Numbered from the stretch's first letter, positions 1 through 10,925 are shown. The stretch: DNA of 64,000 bases from Pterois miles (GCA_947000775.1 CAMQGK010000565.1:9224501-9288500); one strand, 5' to 3'. Numbers and translations are program-made. The notes: generated from the sequence alone by a model not told the origin.

Positions 1-214
1 GGAATTTTGTACTGTTACAGACAGACGGTGGCCGTGCACATGTTTAAAATACATGGAAACTATGCAGCGTATTCATAATATCATTACCATTAAAGGTCCT
101 CTGTGGCGTTACTGTATATACCCATGGCAGCGCGATGGAGCTGTTTTTCTGAGTGGGTTCCCACTTGAATATCCAGTGTACATGCAAGGATACACCAGGC
201 AGCAACCTCTGGTT
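1..214. other. Upstream sequence, no gene seen
   Basis: No exon, RNA gene or recognisable repeat was identified here. If the testin gene runs as usual, this is intron sequence upstream of its third coding exon. The short open frame beginning at 53 has no recognisable domain and runs into repeat sequence. Confidence 0.4.
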
Positions 215-695
215 TTAAAAAGTGAAGCCAATGCTGAAGTGCCTTAACCTTGCATTTATGGCACCTTGCAGCCAGCAGGGGGCGACCCCTCTGGTTGCAA
301 AAAGAAGTCTGATTGTATAGAAGTCTATGAGAAAATGAACTTTTTTCTCACCTGATTTATTACCTCAGAAAACATTGTGAACATGACTTTATAATCTCAA
401 TTGCAAGTTCCAAGTCTTCTTCAATACAGCATGATGTTCATTTAATAAATTAGACTATAAAGCAGAGGATGCTTTAGGGCGTGGCTACCGTGGGAGAAAT
501 TAAACCCTTTCACAGTGTGTTTTCAGTTCATGAAAGTTAATTGTGACCTTTTTGTCGCCTGAAAATTCAGCATTCGGTTGTACTTAGCTCCACCCTCTTG
601 TGTCACTTCTTGTTGCACAAAAACAAGATGGCGACGGCCAAAATACTGAGCAAACCTACGTGGGTGACGTCACTGTGACTACGTCACACTATTCC
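215..695 (+). repeat. Teleost dispersed repeat, copy 1 (CRE-containing)
   Basis: A ~480-bp dispersed repeat. It shares its start (AAAAGTGAAGCC), the block around 285-345 (GGGGGCGACCCCTCTGGTTG, then AAGAAGTCTGATTGTATAGA) and its TGACGTCAC/GTGACTACGTC block near 663-688 with the reverse-strand copy at 25766-26502. The consensus cAMP-response palindrome TGACGTCA falls in the 3' part. No open frame of note. I infer a non-autonomous mobile element; I cannot name the family with certainty. It lies within the presumed testin intron. Confidence 0.6.
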
Positions 696-1390
696 ACTAA
701 TTACCAGGAGGCGGCGGTAACAAGCCAAGATATGCTGCAATGTGCCAGCAAAGAAAGGTAAGAAGAAGACTGCGAGCTGGTTAACATTGATGTAAATGTT
801 TCTGGATTTAAAGTACTTTTAAAAAAATCAGCTTTGCTAATGTTTTATGAGGAAGGAAATGCATTTAATACTTTTGTTAGAGCTCAGGGATACATACAAT
901 GAGTTTTTGTAAAAATAATAATAATAAGTTAAGTATGTAACAAAAAATATTTGTATACATATTTTTTCTTTGCTTACAAGAAAACTCCACTGAGTCCCTT
1001 TAACATCACGAGAATGAAATGTAAGGATTTTAATGCAAGAATGAGTCTTTATCGGTTACAAGGAAATCCTTAGTTTAAAAATAGCTTTTCTGATTCTTTG
1101 TTCTCATCTGTAGAGATCAAACTGTGTGTAAAAGGCCTGACACTGCTGAGAGAGCTCTGTGGCCTGGTCATGCTGAAGCATGCCGGGCAGTCATAAATTA
1201 TGTCATAGTTTCTCTACAATTATGAAGCAGGCTGTGTTGAGGCATGTGAAAAGTGCAGATACCTGAATAGGAGTTCAACACTGAGCTGGTTGTATTGGCG
1301 TAGTATTGTAGCAGAGTTCAAGCAGATTTTCGTTGTTGTAGTAAGAAAAATTCCACAAGGAAAGCAAGTTTGTTTAAAATATAAAATAAA
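696..1390. other. Intronic sequence, nothing recognised
   Basis: AT-rich sequence with no recognisable exon. A potential splice donor (AAAG|GTAAGAAG) occurs near 758 after the short open peptide MLQCASKER, but nothing supports it as a testin exon: the expected Cys-rich N-terminal testin motif is not there. Confidence 0.4.
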
Positions 1391-1580
1391 ATGGCGCCCC
1401 TGTAGCTCACCTGGTAGTGCCGGTGCCCCATCTACCAAGACTACAGCGGCCCAGGGTTCGAATCAGACCTGCTGCCCTTTATTGCATGTTATCCTCCCTC
1501 TCTCACCCCCTTTCATAACTGTCACTGTCTCTACTATATCAAAAGTACAGGCAAATACCAAAAAATAATATTTAAAAAAA
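1391..1580 (+). mobile_element. tRNA-derived SINE
   Basis: The head is tRNA-like: an A-box-like TAGCTCACCTGG at 1403-1414 and a B box GGTTCGAATCA at 1455-1465, the normal arrangement of an RNA polymerase III promoter. It is followed by a pyrimidine-rich body (TTGCATGTTATCCTCCCTCT) and an A-rich end after 1555. The anticodon region does not fold as a functional tRNA and the sequence continues well beyond a tRNA 3' end, so this is a SINE and not a tRNA gene. It resembles a SINE common in percomorph fish. It sits in the intron just upstream of the first visible testin exon. Confidence 0.75.
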
Positions 1581-1844
1581 GAGAGCATAAGACTTATTCA
1601 AGACTTTCTTAAGCAACATAATGTGTAACATGTAGAATATAATGTACAATTAGACTAGACACCGTTACACACTGAACCAAGCATCAATACATTATGTAAA
1701 TCACTGTAGGAAGTCACAGTAAAGCATCAGACAGTGTACATCTACGACACATACTCATATAAAACAATCTTTCCCTCTCTCATACTAAAAGACTTTGAAC
1801 ATATTTGTAAATACTAAATGTTTTCTTCTTCTTCCCCTTTGCAG

Positions 1845-2373
1845 AAAAATCTGCAGAAACTGTAAATGTGGCCTCACGGAGCACAACGTGCAGATGAACT
1901 CGGAGGAGAACAAGAAGGTAGGAAAGCTGTTCGAGGACACCAAGTACACCGGTCTCATCGCCAAGCTCAAGAAGGACGGCATCCCCAGCTACAAGGGCAA
2001 CATGGTGACCATCACTCTGCCCACTTCTAGTACTGCTTACATTGTACCGCCGAGTGCTTCTTCCACTGTGGTGCCTCCATCTGCCACAGCTGGTTCTGCC
2101 CAGCCTGCTGGTTCTGCCCAGCCTCCTGGTTCTGCCCAGCTTGCTGGTTCTGCCCAGCCTGCTAGAGCCGCTGCAGGTTCAGCACCCAGCAGCGCTCAGG
2201 GTCTGGCTCCAGCTCTGGCTCAGCCTGTACCAGCCAGCGTCACACCTATGAAGGTGAACAAAGTGCCTGTCGCTGTCAGTGCCACATCAGCTAATTTGGT
2301 ACCAGTCACCGAAGATGTGCCAATGAAGACAGTCACCTATGAGTGGGCACCACCAGTAGCCAATAAGTATCTG
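1845..2373 (+). CDS. tes: tes exon: Cys-rich segment, Pro/Ala insert and start of PET
   Basis: The acceptor is a pyrimidine tract ending TTTGCAG at 1838-1844; the first base completes an Arg codon and Lys-Ile-Cys follows at 1846. The donor is CTG|GTAAGA at 2373/2374, phase 0. Residues 1-59 of this exon match the conserved testin N-terminal segment (KICRNCKCGLTEHNV, KVGKLFEDTKYTGLIAKLKK). Residues about 60-155 are a low-complexity insert rich in Ala, Pro, Ser and Gln. The exon ends with VPMKTVTYEWAPPVANKYL, the start of the PET domain. An ATG at 1795 lies in the intron, in frame, and is not a likely start because it sits upstream of the pyrimidine tract and acceptor. Confidence 0.93.
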
Positions 2374-5300
2374 GTAAGATTTCAAACTACTGCTAAAATG
2401 ACTCTAACAAAGTAAAAGACTATTTTTTTTTCATAATTAATCATTTAATGCTTAGCTTAGTTCAACCAAAATGAGCGTTCGTAGAGATCATGTTCTTTAC
2501 AGTAATGTATATTTAGTGACAACTAAATCTGGTATTCAGACTAATACTCTAGCTATAAGTCAAAGCTACAGCCAAGATTTTTAGGGAATGCCATTGTAAT
2601 CACCAAAAAATAACTTTCTAATAATGTGGATGTAATGATTAAGTGGATTTTTATTTTATTTTTTTATTTAACCAGACAAGTTAAATGACAACAAATTTGT
2701 ATTAACAATGGTGGCCTGACTCAGTGGGTACGGGCAAATAACAGAACAGCTAGAAATGTCTGGCAAGTTCAGAAAATTACATCACTTTACTGTAATGCAG
2801 CCTTTAAAACCAAGAAAAGACACTTAATGGCATATTACGATATTACAACAGCCAAAATCCAAGTCGATATCTAGTCTCGTATTGCGATATTGATATACTA
2901 TCAGTGTAATGCCCCGCCCTGCTAGTCAAGCGCTATCATGTGGCTGTATGTTCCATTTAAGGGCTTCGTTAGCAATTATTCATTGCCACTTGTTTAGTTA
3001 TATAGATATGACACATTGGTCACAGGAACGCTCTGGTATTTTACCCTAATGTAAACCATCCCGTCAGAGCCTTTTAGTTATTCTGAAACATCACTTGTCT
3101 TATTGCTTTTATAAAATGTTTACAAGAAAGAAAGCAACTATTAAATCCAAAATGTTTACCTTTAAATACGTTGCTGTGCATTCAGCAGCAGTAATTGGTT
3201 GATAATATCTGGTTTAGTGCAGAAAATGAATCAATTATTTACTGCGTTTTATGATCTGAAGTTTACAGGGTCTGTTTCCCTGAAGCAGCACCATGGTAAA
3301 GTTTTATCACTTTGGGACTCCTCATGAAGGCTTTTGTCCCAATAACAGTTGATTTCAACCATCTGTACTTTAGATTTGTTAAGATTTTCAGCAGGCATTT
3401 TTTTTTTTGCGATAATACTATTTAATAATATTAATAAATGATGATTAAAAGGGGGTGTAATATTTAAAGAGAACAGCTCTCACTACTTCACTCCTTATCA
3501 GAACCTCTGGTGGTAGGTCCTGTGTGTTTGTTTAGTCTACCACTATATCTGTAGGACTCTTGTTTTTCTTTGCTTTGTCTTCTTCAGCACAATTCTCTGT
3601 TTCAAAAGTTTTGTTTTCTTATTATTTCCTCTTTCCTCATTTTCTGATTGGTCCTTAACTTCTCTCTGTGCAGTCTTCTCATCTCTGTCCTTCGTACAAT
3701 CTTTCTTTATCCCCTCTGAGCTAACGGTTTCTTCTCATTTTCCCTCTGACCTCCAGGCGGTGCGTTACATCGAGCTGCTCCCACCAGAGAAACGTCCGGT
3801 GGCCGGTACAGAGGGAGCCGCTTACCGTCGGCAGCAGATGGCCCGTCAGCTGCCCGAGCACGACCAGGACCCGTCCAAGTGCCACGAGCTGAGCCCCGCC
3901 GAGGTCAAAAAAATGCAGCAGTTCGTCCGCAAGTACAAGGACGAGGCCCTGGGAGTCGGAGATGTTATGCTGCCTGAGGAGATGGCTCTGGTTCAGGCAG
4001 GAGGGCAGGGAGGAGCCGGTGTCGGGGCTGGAGGTGCGCCTGGTGCCGGAGGCGTGCCTGGTGCCGGAGGTGCAGGGTTTGGACAGGGAGTTGGGGGTTC
4101 CAGGGTTGGAGCTGGAGCTGGTGCTGGTTCTGGGCCAGGGGCTGCAGGCCCTGGTGTTGGGCCTATGGCTGGGGCTGGAGCTGGTGCTGGCTTTGGACCT
4201 GAAGCAGGGGGTAGAAGTGCTGGAGCTGCTGGTGCTGGACCACTTTCAGGGCTTGGGACTGGACCATCTGCTGGCGTTGGGCCAGCTGGAGGAGCCGTGG
4301 GTACTGCTGCCACTGCTGGAGCCATGGGCGTCCCTGGAGCTCAGCAGGCTGGACTACCACAACAGGCCTTTGTAAGCAGTCTCTGTCTTGTACATCTACA
4401 CTGTATTATCACCCAGACCAGATTCATTGGTTAAAACGGATATTTCCTCATACTGATAGCAATAACAAAAAAAAAAAATTTCAGAGCAATTTCACTGTTA
4501 TGCGCTATATGAAACAGAAGTCTTCAAACATATATTTGAAATGTGTGAAACAAACTTGTAAAAGGTTATCATGTTGATTTTAATTTTTTTAATTTGTTAA
4601 CTGTTACAGTTATATCGGTGTGTCATCTCAATATGATTCCACTGAAAATTGATACACGATTGAACTGAACTGTTGCCCGGCTGAAGCTGCGGCGGAAAAG
4701 TAGAAACAGCATCAGCTTTTGGAGAAATGCAAGCTGGCATCACTTAACCGGTGATCCAGAGTTGTACAACCCAGCCATGAGATAACAAAAGCCATTGGTC
4801 GTCACAGTTAATGGGTCATTAAAGTGACTCACTCAGACTGTCTGTGTCGCCGTAGTTTTTAATGAAACAATAGCTAGTTACAAGTGCAATTAATATACTG
4901 AAGGATCTTTTGCAAACGGTTTTGGAAATGTAAAGTGAGATGAAAATGAAAAATCATGCCTTCTTCCTTTACTGCCACTTCATTCCAGTATACAGTATAT
5001 ATACTGTGTGTTAACCAATGGAAATATATTAGCAAGAACACAAACATATGTTGTAGCTACAATGAACAGGGTGGAATAGTTAAGGCAAACCCTTCCTCAC
5101 TGAGAAGACCCAGATTCAGGCCCCAATAACAGCATCCAGTCTGCAGAAGTGTCCTTGTACACCTACAGTGAACCCTTCCTCCTTCCAGGAGTACTGTACT
5201 GTAGTAGACTGAAAACATAATGCTCTAGTGTTTAAAGCTATAGGCAACATTTTGCACTCACAAGGTACAAACAATGCTTTATTGCTACCAGTCAGCTTGG

Positions 5301-8300
5301 CAGCAGTTGAAATGTCATGACTGTGGCTGTTCTTGCATCAGAGTATTTCTGTAATGTGAGGCAACATGATGATTTTATTGGTTCTCAACCATTTTGACTT
5401 GTGAACCTTTAAAATTAAGCGGTGTCTACGTAGGGGCTGTGTATTGGCAAGAATCTAGCGATACAATACATATCATGATACGGCAGTTATGATTCAATAT
5501 ATTGTGAGCAAGGCGATATATTGTGATTTTTTTGTGATTTAATTTTAGGAAAACGCATAAAGAACACATCATGAAGTCTGAATAAAAAAAACTTGACTTT
5601 TTTTATGCAAATGAGAACAGTGTGATCTGCATTTGCATTTTCCACAGTCCCTGCAACATAAATGTCGAAAACGTTACTCGTGCTGGAGCCCCATCGCTTC
5701 ACTCAGCAGGGAAACAAGACATAGACTAAAACTCTGCTGCCGCGCTCTCTCTCTCTTACTTCACCACTCACTAGTTTTCCCCTGACAGGCTTCATTAGAT
5801 TTAACTTTATATTTTTTGTGCTTTGATGGAGTTTGTGTTGGAGTCTGTGTTGTGGTGGGGGGCTGGTCGTTTGTTTGCTTTAGCGGACTCCATTTCTAAA
5901 CAGCCATTAGCTATTGTTAGCTATCCCTGTAGCTTTGCTGAAGAGAGTAGGCACATGTGAGCGTACATGATATCACATTCACTCTGAGTCTTTCACATTT
6001 TTTTTTAAGTTGGGTTACAACCTGTCCCTGCATTTGCAATAAAAAATGCTGTGTACTTGTAAAAAGTTACATACAGTCCCTTTTAATTAAAAATCAATTC
6101 AGTGTTTTTGAGAATCCATATAGTATCACGAAACATGATATTGTGATAATCAAGCGTATCAGTATTTTCCTACACCCCCTCCATCAGATTGTATAAATCC
6201 ACTAAAGACGGATTTTGACCCCCAGATTGTTTAAATCTTCTGACTTTAAAAGTACAAAAGGTAAGAAAAGTATGTAGCAGAGCAATATTTTTCTGCTTTC
6301 TAGTGACCCCTTGGGTTGGTCTCTACCTCCAGACAGGAAAAAACGACTGTAAAGTGTTTCTTAAAGATGTGTTTAACTCCTGTCATTACACCAGCAGATA
6401 ATGTATGTGCTAGTAAGTCCATAGTTTATTCAGTCAAATTCACATGTGTGATGTTTGTACAACCTAATGACTAAAGGACAGTAATTAGATTTACACTGTT
6501 TCCACAGTGCATTACTGTCAGTAATAATTACAAAAAAAAGCAGTGTTACTCCGAGACTGTCCATCAGATGGAGCCAAAAGACCGACTAACGCTGACTCAG
6601 CCTTCCCCATTCAGGATGATAATGATTTAATGATAATTCACAGTGGGTCATGAGTCACATCATCACCATCATGTGCAGCCAGTTAATTCTTGCTATGTGG
6701 AGTCTTATGATTTAAGATTTGTCTCCATGTTGTTGTCTTCTTTCCCCACGTTGTTCCTATATTCTCTTTCTCACTCTCCGTTTTATCCTCCATCTTGATT
6801 CCTCACTACGTTTGACTCTCCCCTCCTGGCAGGGAGGTTCTTGACCACTTTATATTTACTTATCTCTGACTCCACCAGCCATCATCTCATCTTGATTAAC
6901 AGCAGGGTCAGGTCACAGTTTGCGCCTCTGTTTATAAAGGGGCATTCTGTATAATATCAGCAGTAAAATGTGTCATTCTCTATCACTCAGGGAAGCAAAA
7001 AGTTCAAATGTTCCCTTATAAAATGGCCTTTTTGTCAGATCAAAGGAGGTTTTTGACTTTGAAATGAACTCAAAGAGGAGGATATTGGCCTTTGTGTAAA
7101 CTTAACTGGAAGTGCATAATAATTCTGTGTTATTATTTCAGCGGATGAAAGAAATCGTTTGGAGCCAGAATGCAACTGACCATTGTATATATTGGTGCTC
7201 CATCTGATACATGCATTGTGTGTCACAGTCGGGAAAACTTAAGAAACAATTTTGCCAAATAAGAGAACAAACTCGTGCTAAAGCAATTTGGCGATTAAAT
7301 GATGATCAATCAATCAACAAATAGTTGTTTAATTCATACAATTTATGAAAAATTCCAGACATTCACACAATCTCCTCCAATGTGAGAATTAGACCAAACA
7401 AAACCAGCACTCTGAAGACATCAGCTTGTACTTTAGGAACTTATGATAGGCTGTTTTTACTTTTCATGTACTATGACTAATTGATTAGTCAGAAAACAAT
7501 GAATAAAATTAATAATCACCCATAAAAATGAATCAACTTAATCACTTCAATTTTACTTCACCTGTTGAAACGCCATGTTGGTGATTGACAAAGAAGAGCT
7601 CCTAAAAGGTCACAAATCAAACCAACCATCTCTTCTTTTCTTCTCTCCTCCAAAGTCATGCCGTCACTGCCAGCAGCCGATGCGTCGTGGCGAGCCAGCC
7701 GTCTATGCGGAGAGAGCCGGCTACGATAAGTTGTGGCACCCAGCATGCTTTGTGTGTTGCACCTGCAACGAACTACTGGTGGACATGATCTACTTCTGGA
7801 AGAAAGGCAAGCTGTACTGTGGACGCCACTATGGAGACAGCGAGAAGCCGCGCTGTGGAGGCTGTGATGAGGTCAGAGACACTCCAGCCAATAGCGTAGT
7901 TTGCCTCGCACTGATCAATTTTACCACTTTGTCCGTTTGCGTCTGTAGATTTCTACTAAATTCACCAAAAGTTAGCATTAGGTAATGCCTCATTTGCATA
8001 TGTAAACATAACATTTCAGAAAACTTATAATACAAAATTTAGTTTGTCCTTTTGTCTTAATATAAGTAATTAACTGTGGAAGTTTCATGATAATATCTAT
8101 TTGTTCAATATTTTTACCCTATTCATGTAGAGTCTTGTCATGTAGGGTTTTGTTCATACATCATTCATAGCCTGATTTATTGACCATTTTATTCCTAAAA
8201 ACATGTTTTTGTTGACAGTATTTTCTGGAGTGATAAAAGATATATTCAAGATTCCCTCTAAAAACTTTTCACTGCGATATGTCAACAAAATGAAACAAGT

Positions 8301-9452
8301 TGGCTTCAGTCAGTGTTCAGATTTCTGTTCTGGAAATGTATGCAAATTAGCAGATATTTAATAACATAAACAATAACAAAAACATAACATGTCAGAAAAG
8401 TTGCAATGCAAAAAATATTTGTCTTAATGCCAGTAATCAACTGGGAAGTGTCATGGTGATAGCAGTTTGATAATATTTGTGATCCTGTTTTGAGTTTTGG
8501 ATGCATCAGTTTTTCTGTAGCTTTAGGTCGGTATCTCCATCTGATCTACATGCTGGCGTGCGTCTATTCACAGCTGATCTTCAGTAACGAGTACACTCAG
8601 GCTGAGGGCCAGAACTGGCATCTGAAGCATTTCTGCTGCTTTGACTGTGACTGCATCCTCGCTGGAGAGACGTATGTCATGGAGAACGACAAGCCGGTCT
8701 GCCAGCCCTGCTACATGAAGAGCTACGCTGTGGTAAGACACACCAATTTTGGGCCCAATTTTCTCCTCCCAACAACGATCAGTAAAGCTACGATTTTTTG
8801 TTGGTTTTAAAGATATCTATAAATAAATATCTATCGAGATAGTTATATTCCCAGATATTCCTGTGGTGTGAGGTTTGTTAAGTGTTTCAAATCAATAAAA
8901 TCATACAAATACAAATCCAACGTGTTCAATATTTACCATGGGGGAGAGATTTTTTTCACAGTACTTTAAAATAACCAGTACCAATAGTAATAAATGAATA
9001 TATGCTGAAGTACATGGGATTAATTGCTTTGTTTTTACTGTGCTATTGAATTTCACTGGTATTGGTATCAACTACTAAATTTCTGGTATCATGACATCCT
9101 TCATTGAAGTTTGATTGAATTTTTTTCAGCAGCATACTTTGAAAAAACAAACTGACTAAAACCTAAAGGCAAAGTTTTGAAAACTGCATCAAAATAAATG
9201 GTGAAAAATGTAAAATAGTGACTATTTGTCTTGACATCATTATATTCTCCGTCATCCCAGAAATGTTCATCCTGCCAGAATGCGGTGGAGCCCGAGGCCC
9301 AGAGGGTTTCCTACGGCGAGCACCACTGGCACGCCGATCCGCAGTGCTTCAAGTGCTCCGGCTGCTACAAGTGCCTGATGGGCCAGCGCTTCATGGCGGT
9401 GCAGGGCTTCCTTTTCTGCTCTGTGGAGTGCAAGAAGAAAACCATGGCTTAG
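1845..9452 (+). CDS. tes: Testin (PET and triple LIM domain protein), 5'-partial, five exons joined
   Basis: Coding parts 1845-2373, 3757-4371, 7656-7871, 8574-8732 and 9261-9452 join without a frame break: a split Arg codon, then 176, 205, 72, 53 and 63 residues. The order is a Cys-rich N-terminal segment (KICRNCKCG, KVGKLFEDTKY, LIAKLKKDGIP), PET (TYEWAPP, PVAGTEGAAYR, LPEHDQDPSKCHELSP) and three LIM domains with zinc ligands intact. These are the hallmarks of testin, an actin-associated scaffold at focal adhesions and cell contacts that binds zyxin and Mena/VASP-family partners through its LIM domains (family knowledge). The first coding exons are missing, presumably upstream of the window. 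Human testin has 421 residues; here 569 are visible, because of a Pro/Ala insert in front of PET and a Gly/Ala linker after it. Prickle and LIMD1-type proteins are excluded by the PET sequence and linker order. Confidence 0.95.
2089..2160 (+). repeat. tes: In-frame 18-bp tandem repeat inside tes (4 units, AGSAQP)
   Basis: Four consecutive 18-bp units begin at 2089, 2107, 2125 and 2143 and encode AGSAQP, AGSAQP, PGSAQL and AGSAQP. Only the first codon of the third unit and the last codon of the same unit differ. The frame is kept, so unit gain or loss would change protein length without disrupting testin. Confidence 0.9.
2374..3756 (+). other. tes intron (1383 bp)
   Basis: GT-AG intron between the two PET-coding exons. 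It is AT-rich. A stretch near 2830-2920 is full of CGATAT/GATATTG motifs, of the kind seen in teleost MITEs, but its ends are unclear. A pyrimidine-rich stretch runs up to the acceptor at 3755-3756. No other gene was seen. Confidence 0.8.
3757..4371 (+). CDS. tes: tes exon: rest of PET and Gly/Ala-rich linker
   Basis: Acceptor GACCTCCAG at 3748-3756, donor TTT|GTAAGC at 4371/4372, 205 codons, phase 0 at both ends. Residues 1-80 of the exon complete the PET domain (YIELLPPEKRPVAGTEG, MARQLPEHDQDPSKCHELSP, VRKYKDEALGVGD). From about 3997 to the end the translation is almost entirely Gly and Ala with Pro, Val and Ser (for example GAGAGAGSGPGAAGPG), a flexible, probably disordered linker ahead of LIM1. 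The corresponding human linker is short and of ordinary composition. The strong GC bias of this exon opens long frames on the opposite strand that are not genes. Confidence 0.93.
4372..7655 (+). other. tes intron (3284 bp)
   Basis: The largest intron seen in this gene, between the linker exon and LIM1. It holds a MITE-like element (about 5428-6186), listed separately. The rest is AT-rich with short tracts and no exon-like sequence. A pyrimidine tract (7621-7655, ending CCTCCAAAG) forms the acceptor. Confidence 0.8.
5428..6186. mobile_element. MITE-like element with GATAT-rich interior
   Basis: Begins TAGGGGCTGTGTATTGGC and ends TATCAGTATTTTCCTACACCCC, so the outer bases form a short, imperfect terminal inverted repeat (TAGGGG.TGT / ACACCCCT). 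Sub-terminal parts are rich in CGATAC/ATATCATGATAC type sequence, which teleost non-autonomous DNA transposons often show. No transposase frame is present. Boundaries are approximate. Confidence 0.5.
7656..7871 (+). CDS. tes: tes exon: LIM1 and start of LIM2
   Basis: Seventy-two codons between CCTCCAAAG| and GAG|GTCAGA. The zinc ligands of LIM1 are present: CRHC, then HPACFVCCTC, then YCGRH. The second LIM domain begins with CGGCDE at the exon end. The stretch YAERAGYDKLWHPACFVC and LLVDMIYFWK is nearly invariant in testins. The intron splits LIM2 straight after its first zinc pair. Confidence 0.95.
7872..8573 (+). other. tes intron (702 bp)
   Basis: GT-AG intron within LIM2. The donor GTCAGA is weaker than the others. 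Two parts of this intron (around 7990-8110 and 8340-8480) share short phrases such as AACATAACAT(T/G)TCAGAAAA and TTTGTCTTAAT, suggesting an internal duplication. Confidence 0.75.
8574..8732 (+). CDS. tes: tes exon: remainder of LIM2
   Basis: Fifty-three codons between ATTCACAG| and GTG|GTAAGA. Carries the rest of LIM2: FSNEYTQAEGQNWHLKHFCC, FDCDCILAGETYVMENDKP and the final ligands in CQPC. The frame is phase 0 at both ends, and the sequence follows the conserved testin LIM2 closely. Confidence 0.95.
8733..9260 (+). other. tes intron (528 bp)
   Basis: GT-AG intron between LIM2 and LIM3; AT-rich, with no exon or clear repeat seen. The acceptor is CGTCATCCCAG at 9250-9260. Confidence 0.75.
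9261..9452 (+). CDS. tes: tes last coding exon: LIM3 and stop
   Basis: Sixty-three codons and a TAG stop at 9450-9452. LIM3 is complete: CSSC, HWHADPQCFKCSGC and the closing FCSVEC. The protein ends CKKKTMA, matching the short basic tail that closes testins. In the family, LIM3 is the part reported to bind Mena EVH1. Confidence 0.95.
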   Translation, partial: KCSSCQNAVEPEAQRVSYGEHHWHADPQCFKCSGCYKCLMGQRFMAVQGFLFCSVECKKKTMA

Positions 9453-9811
9453 AGGGCCAAAACAAGTCCCTCCATCTTCTCCACAACCACTTGTGAAACC
9501 AGGATGGGTTGGGCTCAGACTGGGACCAGAGCAGGGAAAACAAACACTGGTGCCGCTGGATTGTGGTTGTGTTGACACAGAGTGCCTGATAACTCTCGTA
9601 CAGAGACGTTTGATAATAATATTGAAAAGCGGGTGTTCTTTTCATTCTGTCCATCACAGAATCAGATTACAGTATTGATAAATCAGTCTCCTTCAAGTTT
9701 ATCTGCCTTAAAATCAGTCATCTTCTGTCAGCATTTCTTTTTTGCACTGTTTCTTCCTGATGAGATTAATTTTGTATTGGTCAGAGGTGGCTAACCAGTT
9801 TGTTTTTTAAT

Positions 9812-9817
9812 ATTAAA
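9812..9817 (+). terminator. tes: Alternative poly(A) signal ATTAAA
   Basis: ATTAAA 360 bases after the tes stop, followed by a TG-rich stretch (CCTGTGTCTTTGATGG). It would give a short 3' UTR. Confidence 0.4.
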
Positions 9818-9999
9818 CCTGTGTCTTTGATGGTATTAGTGCTGTTGTAGTCCTATAAAACTTATTGTTGATTTAGTATGTCACTTTTTAGTACTTCCTT
9901 CTTTAAAAAAACTACTGATACTCCACACGCTACAATATAACTAGCAATACTAGCCATAAGGTTTGGGGTTGCTTTGCTTCCAGTGCACTGTTCTCTAGA

Positions 10000-10030
10000 A
10001 ATAATAATAATTATAATAATAATAATAATA
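10000..10030. repeat. (AAT)n microsatellite
   Basis: ATA/AAT trinucleotide tract with one TTA interruption, inside the putative tes 3' UTR. Confidence 0.85.
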
Positions 10031-10900
10031 GTGACAAATGTGTTGTCTACAGAATGAAATTCAAGTGAGAATTTCAATGAGACATTTGGAAGTAAATTGC
10101 CCCAACTCTGAAAACAGTAAATTTGGCTACTGTACTTGTTTTACTGCACATAATCCAAAGAGGTGTGTATTGTATTTTCATAGTACTTTAAGGGGAACAA
10201 CATGTGAAAACCTTGCAGTATGTACCACTGCTCATGAACTGGTATTGGTTTAACTGGTATTATTTAAGATGTATTTTCAAAAATTCCTAAGAACAAAACC
10301 AAAAGTCAGCTCTCATTAACTGGAATTTCATTTTTGACTTCAAGTAGATACAGTATATATGTAATATATAAGAAGTTGGACTGCATTGGCTTTTCTCTAA
10401 TTAACTGCTAATATTGTGTAATGCAGTTCAATCTGGTGCAATAATCCTGCAAACTATATCCTCAGAAAATACTTAAGAGTTAATGAACAGTCTGCCCAAT
10501 GCAGTATTAACTTAACTGTATTAGATTGCATTTGAGTATACGTTTATCTATTTATTAACTTCCTCAAAGTGGTCTCTAGTTTTGGGTTCCACATACAAAT
10601 TATAGTTTAAATAAGAAATAAGTACCGTAGTACAAGCAAAATAAAAAATAAAAAAATTCTGTATAAATATAAGGGAAATTGCTGAACAATCCAGTCATGT
10701 GGTGCAGAAAATAAGTAATCTTTTCCATCTAAGATCGTCCACGGGGCCTCAGATGATATAAACACTGTAAAGTTGTTGTATAGGAATAAAGGCATCATTG
10801 TACCCAGGGACTTGAATTCAGGACAAACACTGGACATTGCTGTGCATAATGTCACTCTATTTTTTTGTTCTTTTTGTGCCGTGTACTTTCCCTTTCATGC

Positions 10901-10906
10901 AATAAA
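10901..10906 (+). terminator. tes: Poly(A) signal AATAAA, likely distal tes end
   Basis: Canonical AATAAA, followed at 10921 by a run of seven T residues that fits a downstream U-rich element. No other gene on this strand competes for it. Confidence 0.5.
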
Positions 10907-10925
10907 CTGCACTTTAAAGTCTTTT

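Larger units (their letters stand above)
9453..10925 (+). other. tes: tes 3' UTR (probable extent)
   Basis: Starts after the TAG stop. The best poly(A) signal is AATAAA at 10901-10906, followed within 20 bases by a T-rich stretch. Nearer alternatives are ATTAAA at 9812-9817 and AATAAA at 10785-10790, so a short and a long UTR are both possible. The end is inferred, not shown. Confidence 0.5.

Noticed and set aside
720..770. Possible small upstream exon ending AAAG|GTAAG
   Set aside because: The peptide MLQCASKER does not resemble testin and lies beside repeat sequence.
1391..1470. Possible tRNA gene
   Set aside because: A and B boxes are present, but the cloverleaf is degraded and a SINE body follows.
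1795..1844. In-frame ATG ahead of the first visible tes exon
   Set aside because: It lies upstream of a pyrimidine tract and a good acceptor, and the peptide it adds does not match testin. The true N-terminus must be further upstream.
3993..4325. Long Pro/Ala open frame on the minus strand
   Set aside because: It is the complement of the Gly/Ala-rich testin exon; GC-rich repeats open frames on both strands.
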